The notes beneath the pieces were generated by a model that was given only the letters and a program-made list of their open reading frames with translations, searched no databases and was not told the DNA's origin. Both the position numbers and the translations under genes were made by a program. This document shows positions 15,639 through 22,490 of a stretch of DNA of 44,752 nucleotides, piece by piece (within the stretch, counting starts at the first letter, position 1; each line of letters starts with the position of its first letter). This DNA is from Thermoplasmata archaeon (GTDB taxonomy: Archaea; Thermoplasmatota; Thermoplasmata; Lutacidiplasmatales; UBA184). The stretch lies in the NCBI GenBank assembly GCA_027314915.1, contig DAHUZZ010000015.1, positions 1 to 44,752 on the forward strand, given 5' to 3'.

Positions 15639-17564
15639 ATGACCGATCCCGCCGCCTCCTCGGTGGAGCTGACCTATCCGGACGGGAGCCGGCGCTCGGT
15701 GGCCTCCGGGACCACCGTGGGGGAGGTCCTCATCAACTGGCGACCCGGCGAGGCGCCCAGGTACCTGGTCGCCCGCCTGGGCAGCCGGCTCGTCGACCTG
15801 AGCGAGCGGGTGACCGCGAGCGGGTCCATCCTCCCGGTGACCTTCGAGGACCGCGCCGGACGGGAGACGCTCCACCACTCGGCCGCCCACGTGGTCGCCA
15901 AGGCGGTGATGCGGGTCATCCCCGAGGCCAAGCCCACGAACGGCCCCGGCACCGAGGAGGGGTTCCACTACGACTTCGACATGCGCGCCCTCACCCCGGG
16001 GGACCTCGACCGCATCCGCGCGGAGGCCCGGAAGATCGTCCAGGCGAACGAGCCGTTCCATCGGCGGGTCGTCTCCCGGGAGGAGGCGCTCGCGATGTTC
16101 TCGTCGAACCCCCACAAGCAGGGCTACGTGCGCGAGGCGCCCCCGGAGGAGCCGATCACGATCTACGAGACGGGCGACTGGTCGGACCTCTGCCGCGGCC
16201 CGCACGTCGACCGCACCGGGCGGCTCGCCGGTCTCCACCTCCTGGGCTTCTCGGGCGTGACCCAGGGCGGCGACCCGAACGGGCTGCCGCTGCAACGGAT
16301 CCGTGGGGTGGCCTTCCCGACCCACCCGGAGCTCGAGCAGTACCTCGCCCAGCGGGCGGAGGCCGAGGCGCGCGACCACCGGGTCCTGGGGCCGCGGCTC
16401 GAGCTCTTTGACTTCGCCGAGGAGGCGCCGGGGTTCCCCTTCTGGCTCCCCCGGGGGATGGTCGCGCTCCGGGAGCTCGAGCGGTTCGCGGGGGAGCAGC
16501 TCAAGCAGGACGGCTACGGGGAGGTCCGGACGCCGCTCATGTTCGCCCAGTCGGTCTTCGAGACGAGCGGCCACTGGGAGCACTACCGGGCGGACATGTT
16601 CCTCACCCAGGTGGACGACCGCACCTACGGGATCAAGCCGATGAACTGCCCGGGATCGATGCTCCTCTTCCGGAGCCGGTCCCGGAGCTACCGCGAGCTG
16701 CCGCTCCGGCTCGCCGAGTGGGCGCCGCTCCACCGGCTGGAGGCGAGCGGGACCATCCACGGGATGACCCGGACCCGCGAGTTCACCCAGGACGACGCGC
16801 ACATCTTCGTCACCGAGGAGCAGATCGAGCCGGAGATCGAGCGGCTCCTGGCGTGGGTCCAGCGGGCGTTCTCGACCTTCGAGTTCGTCCCGCGGGTCGA
16901 GCTCTCCACCCGCCCCGAGCACTTCCTGGGCGAGGCCGAGCAGTGGGACCGGGCCGAGGCCGCGCTCCGGCGGGTCCTCGACCGCTCGGGGCTGCCCTAC
17001 CAGGTCTCGCCCGGCGAGGGCGCGTTCTACGGTCCGAAGATCGACATCCACCTCAAGGACAGCCTGGGGCGCTCCTGGCAGACCGGCACGATCCAGGTGG
17101 ACTACCAGCAACCGATCCGGTTCCGCCTCGAGTACCAGGGGCCGGACGGCGTCATGCACCGGCCCGTCGTGGTCCACCGGACGATCCTGGGGAGCTTCGA
17201 GCGGTTCTTCGCGGTCGTCCTCGAGCACTGCGGCGGGCGGCTCCCGCCCTGGCTCGCGCCCGTCCAGCTCCGGGCCCTGGCCGTTGCGGAGCGGCACCAA
17301 CCGGCCGTCGAGGAGCTCGTGCGCGAGCTCGGGCTCGCCGGCCTCCGGGCGGACTCCGTCGCGGCGCAGGAGACGCTCTCGAAGCGGGTCCGCAACGCCG
17401 AGGTCGAGAAGATCCCCTACGTGGCGGTGATGGGCGATGCCGAGGTCGAGCAGTCGACGGTCACGCTCCGGGTCCACGGCGAACCGAAGCCCCGGAAACT
17501 GGCCCGGACCGAGGTCGCCGGGCTCCTGCTCGACCGGGTCCGTTCCCGATCGTTCCGGCCCTAG
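15639..17564 (+). CDS. thrS: Threonyl-tRNA synthetase, bacterial-type architecture
   Basis: 641 residues charging tRNA-Thr. Domains in order: TGS ubiquitin-like domain (about 8-70), N2 editing domain with HSAAH (80-84) and DLCRGPH (Cys185, His189) that removes mischarged serine, class II catalytic core (about 265-530), and an anticodon-binding domain with VAVMGD near its end. All three zinc ligands are present: Cys337 in KPMNCPG, His388 in TQDDAH and the His of VVHRTILGS. Many archaea have a ThrRS with a different, D-aminoacyl-deacylase-like editing domain, so this bacterial/eukaryotic-type version suggests old horizontal transfer or replacement. ATG 15639 starts cleanly before the TGS domain. 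It converges on a small zinc-finger gene 18 nt beyond the stop. Confidence 0.95.
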   Translation: MTDPAASSVELTYPDGSRRSVASGTTVGEVLINWRPGEAPRYLVARLGSRLVDLSERVTASGSILPVTFEDRAGRETLHHSAAHVVAKAVMRVIPEAKPTNGPGTEEGFHYDFDMRALTPGDLDRIRAEARKIVQANEPFHRRVVSREEALAMFSSNPHKQGYVREAPPEEPITIYETGDWSDLCRGPHVDRTGRLAGLHLLGFSGVTQGGDPNGLPLQRIRGVAFPTHPELEQYLAQRAEAEARDHRVLGPRLELFDFAEEAPGFPFWLPRGMVALRELERFAGEQLKQDGYGEVRTPLMFAQSVFETSGHWEHYRADMFLTQVDDRTYGIKPMNCPGSMLLFRSRSRSYRELPLRLAEWAPLHRLEASGTIHGMTRTREFTQDDAHIFVTEEQIEPEIERLLAWVQRAFSTFEFVPRVELSTRPEHFLGEAEQWDRAEAALRRVLDRSGLPYQVSPGEGAFYGPKIDIHLKDSLGRSWQTGTIQVDYQQPIRFRLEYQGPDGVMHRPVVVHRTILGSFERFFAVVLEHCGGRLPPWLAPVQLRALAVAERHQPAVEELVRELGLAGLRADSVAAQETLSKRVRNAEVEKIPYVAVMGDAEVEQSTVTLRVHGEPKPRKLARTEVAGLLLDRVRSRSFRP

Positions 17565-17582
17565 CGGGCCCCCCCGGGACCC

Positions 17583-17801
17583 CTAGTAGCTCCCGTAGCC
17601 GCTCGAGCGGGTGCGTCCGCGCAGCGCCAGCCGGCGCGCCTCGGCGAGGTAGTGGTCGAGACGCGCGCTCTCCAGGTGGTGCTGGTCCCGCAGGTGCGTG
17701 CGGAGATGGTTCAGGTCGACGAACCGGCCGCAGAGCGCGCACTCCATCCGCGCCCGACGGCGCGGGAGCAGCTCGCGGTCCCGGGGCGTGAGCGCCTGCA
17801 T
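17583..17801 (-). CDS. Small C2H2-type zinc-finger protein
   Basis: 72 residues from ATG 17801. The centre has a single finger: CALC (Cys-x2-Cys), then after about 11 residues a helix with RTHLRDQHH giving the two His ligands. The rest is basic, with a helical RLDHYLAEARRLALRGR segment, which fits nucleic-acid binding. A minus-strand TATA box, CTCTATATGG (17829-17838), lies about 30 nt upstream, so the message is likely leaderless and the longer start at 17900 is rejected. It is divergent from the H+-pyrophosphatase gene. C2H2 proteins of this size occur in archaea, but the role here is unknown. Confidence 0.7.
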   Translation of the reverse strand: MQALTPRDRELLPRRRARMECALCGRFVDLNHLRTHLRDQHHLESARLDHYLAEARRLALRGRTRSSGYGSY

Positions 17802-17828
17802 CCTCGCAAGGGACCTCGTGCGCTCGCA

Positions 17829-17910
17829 CCATATAGAGCATCGGGTCCGACCGAAGCCGCGCCCGCCGGCCCCGCGCCGCACGCCTCGTGCTCCTCCCAA
17901 CGCTTTAATA
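17829..17910. promoter_or_regulatory. Divergent promoters of the zinc-finger gene (-) and hppA (+)
   Basis: CCATATAGAG at 17829-17838 reads CTCTATATGG on the minus strand, about 30 nt before ATG 17801. CTTTAATA at 17903-17910 is about 47 nt before the plus-strand ATG 17954, leaving a leader of roughly 20 nt. Confidence 0.6.
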
Positions 17911-17953
17911 GCCGCCTCATAGAGCGGGAGGAACTTTCCGGACTGTCAGAGCC

Positions 17954-20098
17954 ATGTCGATCAGCCCATCCACCTTGGAGCTCCTCACCCTTGTCGCCGC
18001 ACTCGTCGGACTGGCCTACGCCGGCCTCCAGACGGTCTTCCTCCTCCGGGAGGAGGAGGGGACCGACCGGATGAAGCAGATCGCGCTCGCCATCCGGGAG
18101 GGAGCGAACGCCTTCCTGCGCCGCGAGTACACCGCGGTCTTCGTCGTCGGCATCATCCTCGCCGTCGTCATCTACGTGGCCTTCCTGGGCGGCAGCATCC
18201 CCCCCTGGCAGCTCGCGGTGGGCTTCCTCCTCGGCGCGGCCGGGAGCGCGCTCGCGGGCGCGATCGGCATGCAGGTCTCGATCCGGGCGAACGTCCGGAC
18301 CGCGAACCATGCCCGCAAGGGCGATCTCGCCGCGACGATGCGCTACGCCTTCCTCGGCGGCTCGGTCACCGGTCTCTCGGTCGCGGGGCTCGCCCTCCTC
18401 GAGCTCACCGGCATCTACGTGTGGTACGGGGGGGACGTCCTCGCGATGGTCGGGCTCCTCTTCGGTGCCTCCCTCATGAGCCTCTTCGCCCGGGTCGGCG
18501 GCGGGATCTACACGAAGGGCGCGGACGTCGGCGCCGACCTGGTGGGCAAGGTCGAGGCGGGCATCCCCGAGGATGACCCGCGCAACCCGGCCGTCATCGC
18601 GGACAACGTGGGCGACAACGTCGGCGACTGCGCCGGCATGGCGGCCGACCTGTTCGAGACCTACGTCGTCACCGCGGTGAGCGCGATGCTGCTCGCCTCG
18701 CTGCTGCCCATCGTCGCCAAGAACTTCAACGTCCCCCTGCAGATCCCCATCCTCTACCCGCTCGTGGTCTGCGGCTGGGCGATCATTGCCACGCTCGTCG
18801 GCATCGCTGCCGTGCGGATGCGCCCGAACGGCTCGATCATGGGCGCCCTCTACCAGGGGCTCGGCGTCACGACCGGGGTCGGGATCGTCGGCCTCTACCT
18901 CATCGACGACTACCTCATGGGCGGCAGCCCCGGGATCTTCATCGCGACGGTCCTCGGGCTCGTGGTGATGGTCCTGATCGTGGTCATCACCGACTACTAC
19001 ACGAGCTCGAGCTACTCGCCGGTCCACCGGATCGCGGACTCCGCCCAGGCGGGCGCGGGACCGACCGTCATCACCGGCCTCAGCGTCGGGCTCGAGTCGG
19101 CCTGGATGCCGGGGCTCGTCATCGTCGCCGCGGCGCTCGGGGCGTTCTGGGCGGTGGGGTCGACCGGCGCCGGCGGCTGGATGCACCCCGACCCCGATCT
19201 CGGGCTCTACGGGATCGGGCTCGCCGCGGCGAGCATGCTCGCGGTCACCGGCATGATCATCTCCATCGACTCCTTCGGGCCCATCACGGACAACGCGGGC
19301 GGGATCGCCGAGATGGCGAACCTGCCCCCCGAGGCCCGGGCCGTCACGGACCCGCTGGACGCGGTCGGCAACACGACGAAGGCGGTCACGAAGGGGTACG
19401 CGGTCGGCTCCGCCGTGCTGGCGGCGCTCGCGCTCTTCGCGGCCTACACCTTCGCGCTCCAGACCCAGCTGAACCTCGGCCGCTCCGCCTCGGACCTCGT
19501 GACCAGCTCGCAGCTGAGCCAGAGCCTCGCGATCTCGAACCCCTTGGTCGTCGCCGGGCTCGTCATCGGCGGGCTGCTGCCGTTCTTCTTCACCTCGTTC
19601 CTGATGAACGCGGTGGGCGTCGCCGCGCAGGCCATCGTCTTCGAGGTCCGCCGCCAGTTCAAGGAGATCCCGGGGATCCTCGAGGGGACCGGGAAGCCCG
19701 ACTACGCGACCTCGGTGGACATCGTCACGGTGACCGCGCTCCGCCAGCTCGCCGTGCCCGCGCTCATCGCCGTCGTGACGCCGGTCGCCGTGGGATTCCT
19801 CCTCGGCCCCATCGCGCTCGCCGGCCTCCTCCTCGGGGTCATCCTGACCGGCTTCCCGCTCGCGCTCACGATGACCACGGGGGGCGGCGCCTGGGACAAC
19901 GCGAAGAAGTACATCGAGACCGGCCACTTCGGCGGGAAGCACTCGGACGCGCACAAGGCCGCCGTCGTCGGGGACACGGTCGGCGACGCGACGAAGGACA
20001 CGGCCGGCCCGGCGATCAACCCGCTCATCAAGGTGGTCAACACCATCTCGATCCTGATCGTGGCGCTGGTCGTGGCGCACACCCTCATCCCGTTCTGA
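17954..20098 (+). CDS. hppA: Membrane-bound proton-pumping pyrophosphatase, K+-independent type
   Basis: 714-residue polytopic membrane protein with about 15-16 hydrophobic helices. It couples hydrolysis of pyrophosphate to ion transport out of the cytoplasm. Substrate-binding motifs are present: DVGADLVGKVE followed by DNVGDNVGDCAG near 195-230, and the C-terminal GDTVGDATKDTAGPA. The family splits on a pair of sites in the GNTTxA motif: here Lys476 and Thr479 (GNTTKAVTKG), the signature of K+-independent enzymes, which pump H+. The length and helix count match the family. The upstream TATA-like CTTTAATA supports the start. It can reuse pyrophosphate from biosynthesis and aminoacylation (thrS is next door) to energise the membrane and hold internal pH. 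Confidence 0.95.
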   Translation: MSISPSTLELLTLVAALVGLAYAGLQTVFLLREEEGTDRMKQIALAIREGANAFLRREYTAVFVVGIILAVVIYVAFLGGSIPPWQLAVGFLLGAAGSALAGAIGMQVSIRANVRTANHARKGDLAATMRYAFLGGSVTGLSVAGLALLELTGIYVWYGGDVLAMVGLLFGASLMSLFARVGGGIYTKGADVGADLVGKVEAGIPEDDPRNPAVIADNVGDNVGDCAGMAADLFETYVVTAVSAMLLASLLPIVAKNFNVPLQIPILYPLVVCGWAIIATLVGIAAVRMRPNGSIMGALYQGLGVTTGVGIVGLYLIDDYLMGGSPGIFIATVLGLVVMVLIVVITDYYTSSSYSPVHRIADSAQAGAGPTVITGLSVGLESAWMPGLVIVAAALGAFWAVGSTGAGGWMHPDPDLGLYGIGLAAASMLAVTGMIISIDSFGPITDNAGGIAEMANLPPEARAVTDPLDAVGNTTKAVTKGYAVGSAVLAALALFAAYTFALQTQLNLGRSASDLVTSSQLSQSLAISNPLVVAGLVIGGLLPFFFTSFLMNAVGVAAQAIVFEVRRQFKEIPGILEGTGKPDYATSVDIVTVTALRQLAVPALIAVVTPVAVGFLLGPIALAGLLLGVILTGFPLALTMTTGGGAWDNAKKYIETGHFGGKHSDAHKAAVVGDTVGDATKDTAGPAINPLIKVVNTISILIVALVVAHTLIPF

Positions 20099-20156
20099 TC
20101 CAATCCCGTCGGGGTCCGGAGGCGGGAGGGTGCCGGGTCGCCCGGCCCGGGGGCCA

Positions 20157-20174
20157 CGGCCGCGAGCGCGGCCG
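20157..20174. terminator. GC hairpin between convergent genes
   Basis: CGGCCGC and GCGGCCG pair as a 7-bp stem around GAGC, between the hppA stop and the stop of the convergent gene at 20186. No T-run follows, so it is an RNA-stability or termination candidate rather than a proven terminator. Confidence 0.3.
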
Positions 20175-20185
20175 GCCCCGGCGTC

Positions 20186-20551
20186 CTAGCCGTAGTGGCT
20201 CATCGTGGAGCGGTCCTTGCGGGACTCCTCCCGCTCCCGGCCCTGCTCCTCGCTCTGCCGCTCCTTCTCGCACTCCTCCTCGCTGACCCAGTCGAACTTG
20301 AGGTCCTCGGGGTGCTCGTGGGCGATGAACGCCCCCGCCTCGAAGGCGGCGGTGATGAGATCGTCGACGTTGTCCGGCTCGGTGCCCTCGAGCCGGCCGG
20401 CGAGCCGCCAGTACCAGTCCGGCGCCTTGCCCGCCGCCTGGAGGTACTCGGTGATCATGTCGAGCGCGGAGCTGCGCTGGTCCACGAGCCGTACATGGAG
20501 GTGGCGCCGGTCGTCGTCGGAGCTTTTCGGGGGGGCGGGAGCCGAGGACAC
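20186..20551 (-). CDS. Acidic protein of unknown function
   Basis: 121 residues from ATG 20551. A basic strand (HLHVRLVDQRSS) and helices (ALDMITEYLQAAGKAPDWYW, DDLITAAFEAGAF) lead to a very charged, Glu/Arg-rich helical tail ending in SHYG. The first 90 residues look like a small globular domain and the tail like a disordered or coiled-coil segment. A minus-strand TATA-like GTTATGAG at about 20574-20582 lies 27 nt upstream, supporting the start. It converges on hppA with 87 nt between. No known family recognised. Confidence 0.6.
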   Translation of the reverse strand: MSSAPAPPKSSDDDRRHLHVRLVDQRSSALDMITEYLQAAGKAPDWYWRLAGRLEGTEPDNVDDLITAAFEAGAFIAHEHPEDLKFDWVSEEECEKERQSEEQGREREESRKDRSTMSHYG

Positions 20552-20672
20552 GGCCCGGGAGGACCGTGGGGCCTCATAACGGGCCGGGCGGCCGCGGCCC
20601 GCGGCGCCCCGACCGCGTCCGTGCGGGCCCGAATCTTGAAATGAGGGCGTGGGCTCGGCTCCCCGGGGGAAC

Positions 20673-21167
20673 GTGAGCGGGGATCCCTACGAGTACGACC
20701 CGTCGGCACCGACGGCGCCCTCCCCGAAGATGGCGGCACCGGTGCCCACCGCCCCCCGCCCCAGCGTCGCGCCCTCGCCGGCCCGGTACGCCTACCTCGT
20801 GGGCCGGCTCCGGGGCCGCCAGATCACCATGGAGGAGGCGACCGAGCTGTTCGCCCTCCAGCAGCAGATCATCGCCCGCATGGAGGCCCAGGCCTCGATC
20901 CCGCCCCCGCCACCCCCCTCGGAGAGGACGATGTCCGGATCGATGGTCGGGACGCCCATCCCGGGGACCGGGGGCCTCCCCTCCGAGGACGCGGTCTGGG
21001 AGAGCCTGCCCGCGCTCGCGGCGGCCGCGGGGATCTTCGCGGCGATCTTCAAGCGGGCCCAGTCCGGCGAGCCGATGGCGCCCCCTTCCACCTCCCCATC
21101 GCCCCCTCGCCCGAGCGACCCGCCGGCGCGGAAACCGCCCGGCACGGACGCCGTGGGCGGGCCGTAG
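20673..21167 (+). CDS. Pro/Ala-rich protein of unknown function, first gene of the mre11-rad50 cluster
   Basis: 164 residues from GTG 20673, which follows the purine-rich GGGGGA; a GTG at 20649 is an alternative. The ends are low-complexity Pro/Ser/Ala segments. Between them are a strongly helical block (RYAYLVGRLRGRQITMEEATELFALQ, read in two parts, about 39-70) and a hydrophobic-alanine helix near 118-130 that could bind a membrane or partner. A TATA-like TCTTGAAAT lies about 35 nt upstream. It ends 12 nt before mre11 on the same strand, so it is probably co-transcribed with the repair genes. Link to DNA repair is inference from position only. Confidence 0.55.
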   Translation: MSGDPYEYDPSAPTAPSPKMAAPVPTAPRPSVAPSPARYAYLVGRLRGRQITMEEATELFALQQQIIARMEAQASIPPPPPPSERTMSGSMVGTPIPGTGGLPSEDAVWESLPALAAAAGIFAAIFKRAQSGEPMAPPSTSPSPPRPSDPPARKPPGTDAVGGP

Positions 21168-21179
21168 GCGGCGCCGCGG

Positions 21180-22484
21180 ATGGGCCGGGACGGGGACTCC
21201 TTCGTCTTCGCGCACCTCGCCGACGCCCACGTCGGTGCCTGGCCGAGGGACCCGGCGGTCCGGGCCGCGCTCCGCGAGAGCGTCCTCCGCGCGCTCGAGG
21301 TGGTCGAGGAGCGGGACTGCGAGTTCCTGCTCATCTCGGGCGACCTGTTCCACACGCCGGTCCCGGAGCCGGCCGAGGCGGCCCCGGTCGCGCAGGCGCT
21401 CAAGCGGCTCGCCGACGCCGGTCGACGGGTCTACGTCATCTACGGCTCGCACGACTACGTCGCGCACCGGACCAGCTGGCTCGACGTGCTGGCGGAGACC
21501 GGCATCTTCCTCAAGGCCGCCCCCGAACCCGTCCGGGCCGAGGGCGACCGGTTCGCGCTGCCCTACCGGGTCGACGAGCCGACGGGCGCGGTCGTCGCCG
21601 GGCTCTCCGGCCGCTCGCACGGGCTCGATGCCTCCCTCTTCCGGTCCGTGGACTCGGAGGCGTTCCGGGCGGAGCCGGGGTTCAAGATCTTCCAGTTCCA
21701 CGCCGCCGTCCGGGAGTACCTGCCCGCCCACCTCCGGGGCCACATCGCCGGCATCTCCCGCGACGACCTCCCGGGAGGGTGCGACTACTACGCCGGCGGC
21801 CACATCCACTACACCTACGAGGGATCGGGCCCCGAGGGCGGCCTCCTCGTCAACCCGGGCGCCGTCTTCGGGACCAGCGTCACCGACGTGGAGAACGGCG
21901 CCCGCGGCAAGACCAACCAGGGGCTCTACATCGTCCGGGTGGAGCGCGGGGTCCCCCGACCCGAGCCGGTCCGCACCCTCGCCGTGGACCGGCTCCGGGT
22001 CTTCGACGTGGACGTGCAGGGCGAGAGCCCCGAGGAGGCGCGCCGCCACCTCGAGGCGGAGATCCGGCAGGCCTCCGCCCCGGGGACGCTGCTCTTCCCG
22101 CGGCTCCACGGCACGCTCGCCGAGGGCGGGGCCCGGACGCTCGGGCTCCTCGAGACGGGCGAGGCGTCGCTGGAGGCCGGCATCTCCGGGATCCACTTCG
22201 ACCTGGACGACCTCGCGCACGAGGGCGATGCGGCCGGCGACGCGCTCCGACCGGAGTCGGAGCTCGAGGCGGAGGCGATCCGCCTCCTCGCGGGCGGCGC
22301 CCCGGAGCGGTTCCCGCGGCTCCGCGGCCCCGAGGGGGAGGCGAACCTGAGGGAACTGCTGCGGGAGCTCGGATCCCCCCGGAGCGAGGGCGAGTCGAAG
22401 CAGGACTACCTGGCCGCCCGGATCGACGCGGCGCTCCGCACCCTCGGCGTGCGGGGCCGATCGGGCCGCCACGGGCCGAGGTGA
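21180..22484 (+). CDS. mre11: DNA double-strand break repair nuclease Mre11
   Basis: 434-residue calcineurin-like metallophosphoesterase that trims DNA ends together with Rad50. Metal-binding motifs are visible: HLADAHVG (Asp15, His17), ISGDLFH (Asp55), YGSHDY (89-93), FQFHA (His174) and GGHIH (His208, His210). The usual GNHD box reads GSHD here, replacing the Asn that normally binds metal with Ser; His91 and Asp92 are retained. The C-terminal half holds the capping domain and a helical region that normally binds the base of the Rad50 coiled coil. rad50 starts 6 nt after the stop, so the two form an operon. Confidence 0.92.
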   Translation: MGRDGDSFVFAHLADAHVGAWPRDPAVRAALRESVLRALEVVEERDCEFLLISGDLFHTPVPEPAEAAPVAQALKRLADAGRRVYVIYGSHDYVAHRTSWLDVLAETGIFLKAAPEPVRAEGDRFALPYRVDEPTGAVVAGLSGRSHGLDASLFRSVDSEAFRAEPGFKIFQFHAAVREYLPAHLRGHIAGISRDDLPGGCDYYAGGHIHYTYEGSGPEGGLLVNPGAVFGTSVTDVENGARGKTNQGLYIVRVERGVPRPEPVRTLAVDRLRVFDVDVQGESPEEARRHLEAEIRQASAPGTLLFPRLHGTLAEGGARTLGLLETGEASLEAGISGIHFDLDDLAHEGDAAGDALRPESELEAEAIRLLAGGAPERFPRLRGPEGEANLRELLRELGSPRSEGESKQDYLAARIDAALRTLGVRGRSGRHGPR

Positions 22485-22490
22485 ACGACG

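Noticed and set aside
17711-20080. Long minus-strand frame opposite hppA
   Set aside because: Asp/Arg/Glu-rich antisense shadow; hppA on the plus strand has all family motifs.
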